From positions 2,914,001 through 2,978,000 of the forward strand of contig NZ_CP059903.1 in the NCBI RefSeq assembly GCF_014127485.1: a stretch of 64,000 nt of DNA. The letters are read 5' to 3'. Source of the stretch: Nocardioides dongkuii. GTDB taxonomy: Bacteria > Actinomycetota > Actinomycetes > Propionibacteriales > Nocardioidaceae. A program made the position numbers and the translations under genes. Below are positions 9,140 to 19,653 of the stretch, piece after piece (the stretch's first letter is position 1; the number at the start of each line of letters is the position of its first letter). The notes under the pieces were generated by a model, which saw nothing but the letters and a program-made list of their open reading frames with translations, made no database searches and was not told the DNA's origin.

Positions 9140-10936
9140 TCAGCCCGCGTAGCCCAGGGTCTGCTGACCGGCCTGCACGGGCACCCGGCCGGTGACCGAT
9201 TCGGCGACCGAGATGGCCTCGTCGCGGGTGAGCACGACCAGGTCCTGGCCGGGGACCGGCGACCCGGCGAGCGAGCGCACCGGCCCGTTGAGGGTGGCGA
9301 CGCTGTCCTGGCTCGTGGGGGCGCCGTCGACCGCCACCGTGCGCACCTCCCAGAGCTCGGCGGTGACCTGCACCAGCGCGGCCACGGTCACGGGGGTCTG
9401 CCACGCGATGTCGCGGATCCGCTGGGGCTCCCCCGTGCCGCCCAGGATCGAGGTCGCCCCGGTCGCGCGCAGCACCTCGCCCTGGTCGCCGTGGAGCACC
9501 CGGCTCACGACGATCTCGTCGCGCCCGGACCGGCGGACGACGGCCACCAGCCGCGAGCCGTCGCGCGAGACCGCGAGGGCCCGGACGTCGGTCCCGGTGA
9601 TGCCGCGCACCCGGAGCTCCTCGGTGGCGCCGTCGCGGCGGTGGTAGACCCGCGCGTCGCGCCGGCCGCGGTCGACCAGCCAGAGCCGGCCCGCGTGGTC
9701 CCAGGACGGCTCGAGCAGGTCGGTCGCGTCGGCCAGCACCTCGCGAGCGACGCCCCGGTCGTCGTACACCGGACCGAGGAGCAGCGAGGTGCCGTCCTCG
9801 GACACCCCGGCGGCGGTGTCGCCGTCCAGGTTCACCGCGATCGACCGCAGACCCTGGGCGGCGGTGCCGAACGGTCCCCCGACGGCGTCCATCGCCTCCG
9901 GGATCCCGGCGACCAGCAGTCCGTCGCGGAGGCCGAAGACCGCCGCGTTGGCGTGCGGCACCGCGGCGTCGTACTCGGCGCCGAGGTCGATCGGGAACCG
10001 GCCGTCGTCGCCCGCGGGCAGCACGAGCGGCTGGCCGTCGACGCTCACCCGCAGCGCGTCGAGCCCGGGCACCTGGCGCAGCGTGGCGGCGAGCTGGACC
10101 ACCATCAGCGACATCGACTCGGGCGTCTGCCGGCCCACGTCGATCAGCGACACGCTCGCGACGCCGTCGTCGGAGACCGGCACCGACAGCTCCTTGCGCG
10201 TGCCGGTCGGGAAGAACGTGCGCGAGCCGCCCGCGCCGCCGCGGGGACCCTCGAGGAGGCCCTCGACCAGGCGAGTGGCGAGCGCGTCGTCGTCGACGAC
10301 GAAGACCGGCTCCGGCACGAGCACCCGGGCGGCGGGGTCGAAGAAGTGCAGCGAGAGCCGCTCGAACCGCGCCTCGAACCAGGACTCCGGGACGATCAGC
10401 GCGTCGGGCGGCCGGGCGATGCGGTACTGCCCCTGCTCGTCCTGCTGCATGATGAACGACAGCTCGCGCTGCTCCCCGCGCAGCGGTCCCAGCCAGGCGC
10501 CCCGCGCGTCGAAGCGGTTGCCGCCCTCGCTGACCTGCACGGTCACCCGGCTGGTGCCGACCGGCGCCGTGGTGGCGCCGTACGTGATGGTCCGCTGCTG
10601 CGGACGCCACGTGGTCCGCGCCTCCTGGGTCAGGAACTGGGCGGCCGAGCTCGTCTGGATCGGCACCGCGGTCATCGCGTCGAGGAACCCCTTGACCACC
10701 TCGGCCGGCGACGCGTCGGGCTGCGGGGGCAGCGGGTCGAAGGTGAACCCGGTGCCCTGGCCGGTGTCGCGCGAGGCGTCGGTCTGCACGACCGGTCCGC
10801 TCTCGGGAAGGCTCACGCACGCGGCCGGCAGCAGCAGGAGCAGCGCCGTCAGCACGGCGGCGGCGAGGCGGCCGGCACGGGGACGGGGACGGGCACGGGG
10901 ACGGGCACGGGGACGGGTACGGGTACGGCGGGTCAC
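9140..10936 (-). CDS. lpqB: LpqB-family lipoprotein (MtrB partner)
   Basis: This 598-residue secreted lipoprotein starts at GTG 10936, overlapping the mtrB stop (GTGA). An unusually Arg/Pro-rich n-region (residues 3-23) precedes a hydrophobic stretch and a lipobox ending PAAC with Cys40. The LpqB N-terminal domain and a GerMN domain (about 200-330, with ATLRQVPGLDALRVSVDG) follow. The C-terminal half is a beta-propeller with repeated blades. In Mycobacterium LpqB contacts the MtrB extracellular domain and tunes MtrA phosphorylation. The conserved gene order supports the same role here. The Arg/Pro n-region is encoded by hexanucleotide repeats (see separate entry). Confidence 0.93.
   Translation of the reverse strand: MTRRTRTRPRARPRARPRPRAGRLAAAVLTALLLLLPAACVSLPESGPVVQTDASRDTGQGTGFTFDPLPPQPDASPAEVVKGFLDAMTAVPIQTSSAAQFLTQEARTTWRPQQRTITYGATTAPVGTSRVTVQVSEGGNRFDARGAWLGPLRGEQRELSFIMQQDEQGQYRIARPPDALIVPESWFEARFERLSLHFFDPAARVLVPEPVFVVDDDALATRLVEGLLEGPRGGAGGSRTFFPTGTRKELSVPVSDDGVASVSLIDVGRQTPESMSLMVVQLAATLRQVPGLDALRVSVDGQPLVLPAGDDGRFPIDLGAEYDAAVPHANAAVFGLRDGLLVAGIPEAMDAVGGPFGTAAQGLRSIAVNLDGDTAAGVSEDGTSLLLGPVYDDRGVAREVLADATDLLEPSWDHAGRLWLVDRGRRDARVYHRRDGATEELRVRGITGTDVRALAVSRDGSRLVAVVRRSGRDEIVVSRVLHGDQGEVLRATGATSILGGTGEPQRIRDIAWQTPVTVAALVQVTAELWEVRTVAVDGAPTSQDSVATLNGPVRSLAGSPVPGQDLVVLTRDEAISVAESVTGRVPVQAGQQTLGYAG
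10878..10925 (-). repeat. Hexanucleotide tandem repeat inside the lpqB start region
   Basis: Eight consecutive 6-base units of the form ACGGGN lie at 10878-10925 on the plus strand. On the coding strand they give the Arg-Pro/Arg-Ala/Arg-Thr dipeptides of the LpqB n-region. Because the unit is 6 bases, gain or loss of copies keeps the frame and would lengthen or shorten the positively charged part of the signal peptide. Confidence 0.8.
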
Positions 10937-12561
10937 GTGACCGGCTCCCGGGCGTCGGACGGCACGAGCGGCAGCGGGCTGCGGCGCAGCCCGCCGTTGA
11001 CCCGGCGCGGGAGGGTGAGCCGGAACTGCGCCCCCTCCCCCGGGCGGCCCCAGGCCTGCAGCCACCCACCGTGCAGGTGGGAGTCCTCGAGCGAGATCGA
11101 GAGGCCGAGGCCGGTGCCGCCGCTGGTCCGGGCGCGCGCCGGGTCGGCCCGCCAGAACCGGTTGAACACGAGCGCCGACTCACCGGGGGCGAGGCCGACG
11201 CCGAAGTCGCGCACCGTGATCGCGGCGGCGTGGTCGTCGCCGGCCACCTCGACCACGATCTCCTCGCCCCGGCCGGTCTCGGCGTGGTCGATGGCGTTGG
11301 TGAGCAGGTTGCGGACCACGCGCTCGATGCGGCGCGCGTCTGCCTCGGCGAGGCACGGGTGGTCGGGCGAGCGGACGACGACCCGGACGCCGCGCTGCTC
11401 GGCCAGCGGCCGGGTCGCCTCGACGACCCGGTGCGCCACGTCGACCAGGTTGAGGTCCTCCGCGTCGAGGACGGCGGCGCCGGCGTCGAACCGGCTGATC
11501 TCCAGGAGGTCGACGAGCAGGGTCTCGAAGCGGTCCAGCTCGACCTGCAGCAGCTCGGCGGAGCGCGCGGTCACGGGGTCGAAATCGGCCCGCGCGTCGT
11601 GGAGCACGTCACTGGCCATCCGCACCGTCGTCAGCGGGGTGCGCAGCTCGTGGGACACGTCGGAGACGAACCGGTGCTGGACCCGGCTCAGCTCCTCGAG
11701 CTGCCGGATCTGGCGCTGCAGGTTGCCCGCCATCTGGTTGAACGACGTCGCCAGGCGCGCGAGGTCGTCCTCGCCGGAGACCTTGAGCCGCTCCTGGAGC
11801 CGGCCCGCGGCGAGCCGCTCGGCGACCTGGCGGGCCATCCGGATCGGGGTCACGACCTGGCGGGTGACCAGCCAGGCGACCCCGGCGACCAAGACCACCA
11901 TGAGGACGGCGGCGGTGAGCAGGGCCCGGGTGACCAGGGCCAACGTCTCCTGCTGCTCCTCGAGCGGGAAGAGGAGGTAGAGCGTGTAGACGCCGCCGTC
12001 GGCGACCAGCGCCACCTGGGTGCCGACGACCACGCCCGGCTCGTCGATCACCACCTGGCCCTCCGGGCCGAGCATCCGGATCGAGGTGTAGGTCCACGCC
12101 GTGTCCGCGGCCTCCTGGAAGTGGTCCTCCAGCGACTCCGGCACCGAGGAGGTGTCCAGGCCGGGGGTCGAGCGGGCGCCGCCCTGGTCGATCCGCCCGG
12201 TGTTCTCCCCCAGCGGGCCGGCCAGCACGACCGTGAAGCCGCGGGTCTGGCCGCGCTGGATGATCGGGTCGACGAGGTCGGCCTGCTGCGTGGAGGCGTC
12301 GACGTCCGTGCCGGGCACCGAGGCCAGCCGCGACTCGGCGTCCGCGCGCTCGATGTCGGCCTCAGCGACGACCGCGTCGACCCGCTGCTCGAGCAGGCCC
12401 TCCCGGGTCTGCTGCAGCAGGAACGAGCCGACCACCCCGACCACGACCGTGGACAGCAGGAGGGTGGAGGCCACGACGCGGGCCTGGATCGACCGGCGCC
12501 AGAAGGTGAGCGCGCGCCGGAGGCCCGGCGGCATGCCGCCAGGCCCGCGCACCCCCGCCAT
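10933..12561 (-). CDS. mtrB: Sensor histidine kinase MtrB
   Basis: This 542-residue kinase has two membrane helices, at about residues 28-50 and 210-232. They flank an extracellular sensor domain of about 160 residues, followed by a HAMP linker. The phospho-accepting His is near residue 304 in FVSDVSHELRTPLTTVRM. The ATP-binding domain shows NLLTNAIDHA, DFGVGLAPG and GGTGLGLSI. The likely start is ATG 12561, eight bases after the mtrA stop; ATG 12534 is an alternative. MtrB with MtrA controls cell division and peptidoglycan remodelling in actinobacteria. It is coupled to lpqB by a GTGA overlap. Confidence 0.95.
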   Translation of the reverse strand: MAGVRGPGGMPPGLRRALTFWRRSIQARVVASTLLLSTVVVGVVGSFLLQQTREGLLEQRVDAVVAEADIERADAESRLASVPGTDVDASTQQADLVDPIIQRGQTRGFTVVLAGPLGENTGRIDQGGARSTPGLDTSSVPESLEDHFQEAADTAWTYTSIRMLGPEGQVVIDEPGVVVGTQVALVADGGVYTLYLLFPLEEQQETLALVTRALLTAAVLMVVLVAGVAWLVTRQVVTPIRMARQVAERLAAGRLQERLKVSGEDDLARLATSFNQMAGNLQRQIRQLEELSRVQHRFVSDVSHELRTPLTTVRMASDVLHDARADFDPVTARSAELLQVELDRFETLLVDLLEISRFDAGAAVLDAEDLNLVDVAHRVVEATRPLAEQRGVRVVVRSPDHPCLAEADARRIERVVRNLLTNAIDHAETGRGEEIVVEVAGDDHAAAITVRDFGVGLAPGESALVFNRFWRADPARARTSGGTGLGLSISLEDSHLHGGWLQAWGRPGEGAQFRLTLPRRVNGGLRRSPLPLVPSDAREPVT

Positions 12562-12569
12562 CCCGCGGC

Positions 12570-13295
12570 CTACGGTTGTCCGGCCTTGTAGCCGACGCCC
12601 CGCACGGTGACCACGATCTCCGGGTTCTCCGGGTCGTGCTCGACCTTGGAGCGCAGCCGTTGCACGTGCACGTTGACCAGCCGGGTGTCGGCCGCGTGGC
12701 GGTAGCCCCACACCTGCTCCAGCAGCACCTCGCGGGTGAAGACCTGCCACGGCTTGCGGGCCAGGCAGACCAGGAGGTCGAACTCGAGCGGCGTGAGGTT
12801 GATCGGCGCGCCGGCCCGGGTGACGGAGTGGCCGGCGACGTCGATGTCGAGGTCGCCGATGGTGAGCGACTCCTGGCCGGCGGTGTCGAAGCGGCGGACC
12901 CGGGCCCGGATACGCGCCACCAGCTCCTTGGGCTTGAACGGCTTGACGACGTAGTCGTCGGCCCCGGACTCGAGGCCGACGACCACGTCGACGGTGTCGC
13001 CCTTGGCGGTCAGCATCACGATCGGCACGCCGGACTCGGCGCGGATCTCCTTGCAGACGTCGATGCCGTCCTTGCCGGGCAGCATCAGGTCGAGCAGCAC
13101 CAGGTCGGGGCGGTAGTCGCGGAACACGTCCATCGCCTGGTCGCCGCGCGTGCACATCCGGCTGTCGAAGCCCTCCTGGCGCAGCACGATCGTGAGCATC
13201 TCCGCGAGGGAGGCGTCGTCGTCGACGACGAGGATGCGTCCCTTGGTCGCGTAGTCGCTGGGCTGCCCCGAGGGGCCGCCGGCGGGCTGGCTCAT
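12570..13295 (-). CDS. mtrA: OmpR-family response regulator MtrA
   Basis: This 241-residue regulator has a receiver with acidic residues VVDDD near 23-27, phospho-acceptor Asp69 in VLLDLMLPG, and Lys in DDYVVKPFKP. The C-terminal winged helix carries the strongly conserved MtrA signature (NLTPLEFDLLVCLARKPWQV, then VWGYRHAADTRLVNVHVQRL). MtrA regulates cell-wall hydrolase, division and DNA replication genes. It is essential in M. tuberculosis. It sits between ahcY (33 bases upstream) and mtrB, and is probably cotranscribed with ahcY as in other actinobacteria. Confidence 0.97.
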   Translation of the reverse strand: MSQPAGGPSGQPSDYATKGRILVVDDDASLAEMLTIVLRQEGFDSRMCTRGDQAMDVFRDYRPDLVLLDLMLPGKDGIDVCKEIRAESGVPIVMLTAKGDTVDVVVGLESGADDYVVKPFKPKELVARIRARVRRFDTAGQESLTIGDLDIDVAGHSVTRAGAPINLTPLEFDLLVCLARKPWQVFTREVLLEQVWGYRHAADTRLVNVHVQRLRSKVEHDPENPEIVVTVRGVGYKAGQP

Positions 13296-13328
13296 GTGCT
13301 CAATCCTGCCACCCCGCGCGGCGGCCGC

Positions 13329-14780
<1,452 letters not shown>

Positions 14781-14874
14781 GGGGGCTCCTGAGGGTGAGG
14801 CGGTGGTGCGCGTCCCCAGAGGTTAGGACGCTGCTTCGCCCGACAGGGAATCCTCGCGACGCGGCCGCTCGCGC

Positions 14875-15822
14875 TCAGTGGGCCGGCGCGGCGTCCTTGC
14901 GGCCGAAGGGCAGCAGGTGGACGACCGCCAGCACCACGGCGCCCACCAGCACGCCGAGGATGGCGGACGCGACCGTGTTGACCAGCCAGCCCAGGACGCC
15001 GCCGATGCCCGGGACGGCGTGGCGGACCTCCTCCTCCAGGTGGTGCACCAGGTCGTACGGCGCGTGCCAGCCCAGCTCGTCGAGCCCGATCAGCTCGATG
15101 TGCCCGCCCACCCACAGCATCGCGGCGGTGCCGACGACCGAGATCACCGTCAGGACGTGGGGCATCGCGCGGACCAGGCCCCGCCCGATCCGCTGGGACG
15201 CCTCGCTGGACCGCTCGGCCAGGTGCAGGCCGACGTCGTCGATCTTCACCAGCAGCGCGACCACGCCGTACACGACGACGGTGATGACGACCGCCACCAC
15301 GGCGAGGATCGCCAGGCGGGCCCAGAAGCCCTCGTCGGAGACCTCGTTGAGCGCGATCACCATGATCTCGGCGGACAGGATCAGGTCGGTGCGGACCGCG
15401 CCGGCAACCATCGTCTTCTCCGCCTCGGGGCCGACCTCGGTGACGGGGGCGACGTGGTGCTCGTGGCCGCGGATCTTGCCCCAGACCTTCTCGACGCCCT
15501 CGTAGCAGAGGTAGGCACCGCCGATCATCAGGATCGGCGTCAGCAGGCCCGGGAGGAACTGGCTGAGCAGCAGCGCGATCGGCAGGATGATGAGCAGCTT
15601 GTTGCGGAACGACCCCATCGCGATCCGCTTGATCATCGGGAGCTCGCGGTCGGCGGTGACGCCGTGCACGTACTGCGGGGTCACCGCGGTGTCGTCGACC
15701 ACGACCCCGGCGGCCTTGGCGGTGGCGCGGCCCGCGGCGGCACCGACGTCGTCGATCGAGGCCGCGGCCAGCCTCGCGATCGCGGCGACGTCGTCGAGGA
15801 GCCCGAACAACCCGGCGCTCAC
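14875..15822 (-). CDS. DUF808 (YedI) family membrane protein
   Basis: This 315-residue protein starts at GTG 15822 and matches the DUF808/YedI family. Signature segments are SAGLFGLLDDVAAIARLAAA and DDTAVTPQYVHG at the N-terminus, KLLIILPIALLLSQFLPGL, and MIGGAYLCYEGVEKV. Five or six membrane helices are likely. No biochemical function is established for the family. It lies between ahcY and the acyltransferase on the same strand with moderate gaps (94 and 45 bases), so cotranscription is possible but not shown. Confidence 0.85.
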   Translation of the reverse strand: MSAGLFGLLDDVAAIARLAAASIDDVGAAAGRATAKAAGVVVDDTAVTPQYVHGVTADRELPMIKRIAMGSFRNKLLIILPIALLLSQFLPGLLTPILMIGGAYLCYEGVEKVWGKIRGHEHHVAPVTEVGPEAEKTMVAGAVRTDLILSAEIMVIALNEVSDEGFWARLAILAVVAVVITVVVYGVVALLVKIDDVGLHLAERSSEASQRIGRGLVRAMPHVLTVISVVGTAAMLWVGGHIELIGLDELGWHAPYDLVHHLEEEVRHAVPGIGGVLGWLVNTVASAILGVLVGAVVLAVVHLLPFGRKDAAPAH

Positions 15823-15867
15823 GGCGCCGCCACTGTCGCTGTCTGCGTGCCTGGCATGGCGGAAAGG

Positions 15868-16971
15868 CTACCGGCCGGGCACGGGATCCTGGCCCGCGGA
15901 CCCGGGTGCCGCGAGCGCCGCCCCGGCGATCGCCTCGCTGATCACGGCGGTCTCGGCCTCGGCGACCGCGACGTCGACCGCCCGGTCGACGCTGCGCTGG
16001 GCGGAGCCGAGGGGGTCCACGAGGTGGTGCAGGAGGGTCGCGAGCGGCCGCCAGGCCAGCAGGAGCGCCAGGCCCACCGCCGCGGCGCTGGTCACCAGCA
16101 GCGCGAGGCCGCCCTGGTCGGCGGTCCAGCGCGGGTACTCGGCGTACTCGGCGCCCAGCACCGCGAACCCGTGGAACAGGTAGACCACCAGCGTCCAGGC
16201 ACCCATCCGGCTGAACCAGCCTCCCGTCCGGGGCACCAGGGCCAGGAACGCGAGCGCGCCCAGGGCACCGACCGCGAGCACGACCGCCCGGATCACGAAC
16301 GCCTCCACGTCGCCGACGGCGAGCTCGTCGTACCGCGCGCGGTAGTAGAGCCACTCGGTGCTGGCCCACCGGTCGGTCCAGGTCGTGGCCAGCCAGATGC
16401 CCGCCAGCACGAGCACCCCCGCGGCCTGGGCGCCGCGCGAGCGGAGCCGCGCGAGCTGCTCGGGCGTGGCCAGCAGCCCCGCCACGAAGAACGGCAGCAG
16501 GCCGAGCACCCGGGCCAGGTCGAGGGTGTCCACGGCGTAGAGCCCCGCGACCAGGCTGGTCGCGACGGCGACCGGGACCGCCCCCGGGATCCGCTGGAAC
16601 AGCGGCCCGAGCAGCCGCCAGAAGAACAGCGCGGCGAGGTACCACATCGGCCAGTGCGGATCGGTGAACAGGTCCTCGAGCCGCTCCCCGCCGACGTGCA
16701 CCCGGAACAGCGCGAGCGCGCACTCGAAGAGCAGGTAGGGCACGGCGACCGTGCGCACCAGCTGCCAGAGCCGGTGGCGCTCGTAGGAGAACGACCGGGA
16801 GAGGTAGCCGGTGACGAGCACGAACGCCGGCACGTGCCAGGCGTAGAGGAAGTCGTAGAGGTGCGCGTGCAGGCGGCTCTCCGGCAGCAGCGTCCAGGAG
16901 TGGCCGAGGACGACCAGGGTGACCAGCGCCATCTTGGCGTTGTCGAACCAGGGGTCGCGCTGGGCGGGCAC
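15868..16971 (-). CDS. Acyltransferase 3-family membrane protein
   Basis: This 367-residue integral membrane protein starts at GTG 16971 and has about ten hydrophobic helices. The N-terminus shows the family pattern DNAKMALVTLVVLGHSWTLL, where His is the presumed catalytic residue. It is followed by FLYAWHVPAFVLVTGYLSR and WPMWYLAALFFWRL. This is typical of acyltransferase 3 enzymes that O-acetylate or O-acylate cell-surface sugars. The C-terminal 45 residues are Ala/Val/Glu-rich and soluble. It follows the SIS-type gene by 29 bases. The acceptor is unknown; nearby mannose-metabolism genes hint at a surface glycan. Confidence 0.82.
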   Translation of the reverse strand: MPAQRDPWFDNAKMALVTLVVLGHSWTLLPESRLHAHLYDFLYAWHVPAFVLVTGYLSRSFSYERHRLWQLVRTVAVPYLLFECALALFRVHVGGERLEDLFTDPHWPMWYLAALFFWRLLGPLFQRIPGAVPVAVATSLVAGLYAVDTLDLARVLGLLPFFVAGLLATPEQLARLRSRGAQAAGVLVLAGIWLATTWTDRWASTEWLYYRARYDELAVGDVEAFVIRAVVLAVGALGALAFLALVPRTGGWFSRMGAWTLVVYLFHGFAVLGAEYAEYPRWTADQGGLALLVTSAAAVGLALLLAWRPLATLLHHLVDPLGSAQRSVDRAVDVAVAEAETAVISEAIAGAALAAPGSAGQDPVPGR

Positions 16972-17000
16972 GACCCCGGGATACCCGGCTGCGGCGGTGA

Positions 17001-18038
17001 CTAGTCCTCGTCCTCGACCAGGCCGAGGCGCAGGTACGCCGCGGCGTAGGTGCCGTGCAGCAGCAGCGAGGCGTAGCGGGCGACCTCGGTCGGGGCCTCC
17101 GCGGTCACCGTCTCGACGCGTACGCCGCGGGCCTGCGCCGCGGTCTGCAGCCGGCCGCGCTGGTCCCGGACCACCGGGTCCTCGGTGCCGTCGTCGAGCA
17201 CCAGCAGCATCGGGCGCAGCTCGCCGCCCTCGTCGGCGAACGGGTCGTCGAAGACGTTGCGCGGCCGGGCCGCCTCGAGGACCGGCAGCAGGTGCTCGGC
17301 GTCGCCGGCGAGCGCGGTGCGACCGCTGGCGCGCCGGATCGACTCCGCGACCCGGCGGGCTGCCCGCGCCGCGAGCACCGAGCCGCCCCAGACCAGCGGG
17401 TTGGTGTCGGCGAGGGCGATGGCCAGCACCTTGGCCGGGTTGACCGCGATGTCACGGCGGGGAGCGCAGGCGGTGGCGACCTCGTCGAGCGCGGACGCGA
17501 CCTGCTCGGGGTCGGCCGGCGGGCCGAGCGAGGCGCGGTCGAGGAAGGCCAGCATCGCGACGGCCGTCGCGAGCTGGTCGGCGGTGGCGGTCGGCAGGAT
17601 CGTGCTCCACCGGCCCGCGGCGTGCTCGGCGACCAGCGAGGACGGCGGGCACGCGACGACGACCTGGCAGCCGCGGCGCACCGCCTCGGCGACCGCGGAC
17701 GCCGTCCCGGCGTCGGAGCCCTCGGGCGCGAGGACCACCACCAGGTCGAGGCTGCCGGCCCACCCGGGCAGGGCCGGGGCGGGCCAGGCCACGAACGGCA
17801 CCGGGCACCACGGCTCGAGGACGGCGCGGAGCAGCCTGCTGTCCGGGCCGGCGGCGATCACGGCGCGCGGCCGGTCCTGCTCGAGGCTGCGCGCGACCGC
17901 GGTGTCGATGGCCTCGGCGGCGGCGCCCGCCTCGCGGCGTACCCGCGCGCCGGACTCGGCCAGCGTCCGCAGCCGGAGGTCGGCCGCGGCGAGCGCGGTC
18001 TCGTCGTCGAGCCGGGACTCGTCGAACCAGACGCCCAT
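17001..18038 (-). CDS. SIS-domain protein of the TobH/Rv3256c type
   Basis: This 345-residue protein resembles the phosphosugar isomerase-like (SIS) proteins found next to phosphomannomutase in actinobacteria, such as Rv3256c. A Rossmann-like N-terminal half has AVIAAGPDSRLLRAVLEPW and DLVVVLAPEGSDAGTASAVA. The C-terminal half has NPLVWGGSVLAARAARRVAE. The order pmm, Trm112-like, this gene matches the mycobacterial manA-manB region, so a role in the fructose-6-P to mannose-6-P to mannose-1-P pathway is plausible. No enzymatic activity has been proven for this actinobacterial subgroup. It starts 10 bases after the Trm112-like gene. Confidence 0.75.
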   Translation of the reverse strand: MGVWFDESRLDDETALAAADLRLRTLAESGARVRREAGAAAEAIDTAVARSLEQDRPRAVIAAGPDSRLLRAVLEPWCPVPFVAWPAPALPGWAGSLDLVVVLAPEGSDAGTASAVAEAVRRGCQVVVACPPSSLVAEHAAGRWSTILPTATADQLATAVAMLAFLDRASLGPPADPEQVASALDEVATACAPRRDIAVNPAKVLAIALADTNPLVWGGSVLAARAARRVAESIRRASGRTALAGDAEHLLPVLEAARPRNVFDDPFADEGGELRPMLLVLDDGTEDPVVRDQRGRLQTAAQARGVRVETVTAEAPTEVARYASLLLHGTYAAAYLRLGLVEDED

Positions 18039-18048
18039 CAGCGGGCCA

Positions 18049-18231
18049 TCAGCTCGGGCGCCGGGCCTCGTCGACGAGGAGCACCGGGATGCCCTCGCGG
18101 ACGGGGTAGACCAGGCGGCACTCGCCCTGGCAGGCGAGCTCGCCCCCGACGACCTCGAGCGGCCCGCGGCACTGCGGGCAGACGATGATCTCCAGCAGGG
18201 CGGGGTCGAGCCCGGCGGTGTCCCCGGTCAT
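18049..18231 (-). CDS. Trm112-like (UPF0434) small zinc-ribbon protein
   Basis: This 60-residue protein starts at ATG 18231, overlapping the phosphomannomutase stop (ATGA). The sequence runs LLEIIVCPQCRGPLEV, then LACQGECRLVYPVREGIPVL, the classic Trm112p-like pattern. It has CPxC, but only a CxxxC pair in the second half. Eukaryotic and some bacterial Trm112 proteins activate methyltransferases; bacterial UPF0434 members are mostly uncharacterised. It sits in the pmm operon. Confidence 0.85.
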   Translation of the reverse strand: MTGDTAGLDPALLEIIVCPQCRGPLEVVGGELACQGECRLVYPVREGIPVLLVDEARRPS

Positions 18232-19607
18232 CGCGTGCCCCGGATCTTCGCGAGCACCTCGTCGCGCATGGTGGCCATGGTGGGTTCGTCCTTCCCCTCG
18301 GCGTTGAGCCGCAGCAGCGGCTCGGTGTTGGACGGCCGGACGTTGAAGGTCCAGTCCGCGTGGGACACGGTGAGGCCGTCGAGCCGGTCGGTGGTGACGC
18401 CGTCGCGGGTGCCGTACTCGGCCTCCAGGGCGTCCACCACCGCCGCCTGGTCGGCGACCTCGGAGTTGATCTCGCCGCTCACGGGGTAGCGCTCGTACTC
18501 GGCCAGCAGCTGGGACAGCGTGCGGTCGGCGCCGGCCAGGGCCGCGAGGGCGTGCAGTGCGGCGAGCATGCCGGAGTCGGCGCGCCAGAAGTCGCGGAAG
18601 TAGAAGTGGCCGCTGTGCTCGCCGCCGAAGATCGCGTCTGTCTCGGCCATCCGCGCCTTGATGAAGGAGTGCCCCACCCGGGTGCGGACCGGCGTGCCGC
18701 CGAGCTCGGTGACCAGCTCGGGCACGGCCCGAGAGGTGATCAGGTTGTGGATGATCGTCGCGCCCGGCTCCTTGGCCAGCTCGCGGGCCGCGATCAGCGC
18801 CGTCAGCGTGCTCGGCGAGACGTTGCGGCCGGTCTCGTCGACCAGGAAGCAGCGGTCGGCGTCGCCGTCGAAGGCGAGCCCGACGTCGGCGCCCACCTCG
18901 AGCACCTTCGCCTGCAGGTCGCGGAGGTTCGCGGGCTCGATCGGGTTGGCCTCGTGGTTCGGGAAGGTCCCGTCGAGCTCGAAGTACATCGGCACGACCT
19001 CGACGCGGTCCCCCAGCAGGCCGAGGACGGCGGGGGCGGTGTGCCCGGCCATCCCGTTGCCGGCGTCGACGACGACGCGGAGCGGGCGGCCCGTGACGGG
19101 AGCCAGCGACAGCAGGTGGGCGGCGTACGCCTCGAGCACGTCCTGCTCGGTGACCTCCCCGACCGTGCCGACCTCGCCGGAGACCGGCCCGGGGTCGACG
19201 ACGAGGTCGCGGATCTCGGCGAGGCCGGTGTCCAGCCCGATCGGGACGGCGTGCGCGCGGCACATCTTGATCCCGTTGTACTGCGCGGGGTTGTGGCTGG
19301 CGGTGAACATCACGCCGGGGTGGCCGAGGTGGCCGGAGGCGAAGTACAGCTGGTCGGTCGAGGCCAGGCCGATCATCACCACGTCGGCGCCGGCCTCCGT
19401 GGCGCCGCGGGCGAACGCCGCGGCCATGCCGGGCGAGCTCGGGCGCATGTCATGGCCCACGACGACCGTGGTCGCGCCGACGACCTGGACGTAGGCGCGG
19501 CCGGTGGCCCGGGCCAGCGTCTCGTCGATCTGGTCGGGGACCGTGCCCCGCACGTCGTACGCCTTGAAGATCGCGTGGACGTTCGCGGGGTCGAGGGTGT
19601 CGGCCAT
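18228..19607 (-). CDS. manB: Phosphomannomutase / phosphoglucomutase
   Basis: This 459-residue alpha-D-phosphohexomutase has the phosphoserine loop TASHNPAQYNGIKMC near residue 100. The metal loop is DGDADRCFLVD (about residue 230), the sugar-binding loop GGEHSGHFYFRDFW (about 320), and the phosphate loop RPSNTEPLLRLNAE near the C-terminus. It converts mannose-6-P to mannose-1-P for GDP-mannose, complementing the GDP-mannose pyrophosphorylase at 28.2-29.3 kb. ATG 19607 (MADTLDP) is preferred over ATG 19616. It equals Rv3257c by position. It is coupled to the Trm112-like gene by overlap. Confidence 0.95.
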   Translation of the reverse strand: MADTLDPANVHAIFKAYDVRGTVPDQIDETLARATGRAYVQVVGATTVVVGHDMRPSSPGMAAAFARGATEAGADVVMIGLASTDQLYFASGHLGHPGVMFTASHNPAQYNGIKMCRAHAVPIGLDTGLAEIRDLVVDPGPVSGEVGTVGEVTEQDVLEAYAAHLLSLAPVTGRPLRVVVDAGNGMAGHTAPAVLGLLGDRVEVVPMYFELDGTFPNHEANPIEPANLRDLQAKVLEVGADVGLAFDGDADRCFLVDETGRNVSPSTLTALIAARELAKEPGATIIHNLITSRAVPELVTELGGTPVRTRVGHSFIKARMAETDAIFGGEHSGHFYFRDFWRADSGMLAALHALAALAGADRTLSQLLAEYERYPVSGEINSEVADQAAVVDALEAEYGTRDGVTTDRLDGLTVSHADWTFNVRPSNTEPLLRLNAEGKDEPTMATMRDEVLAKIRGTR

Positions 19608-19653
19608 GGGCAGCACCCTAGGGGGTCGGGGTCGGCGCCGGGTCAGGTCGGGG

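Noticed and set aside
8444..11980. Open plus-strand frame of about 1178 codons over comF, lpqB and mtrB
   Set aside because: Arg/His/Gln/Gly-biased shadow spanning three well-identified minus-strand genes; long empty antisense frames are expected at this GC content.
14781..14874. Possible SAH riboswitch upstream of ahcY
   Set aside because: A GCGAGGA-like word is present but the GCGYUGC block and pseudoknot partners of the SAH aptamer were not found by eye.
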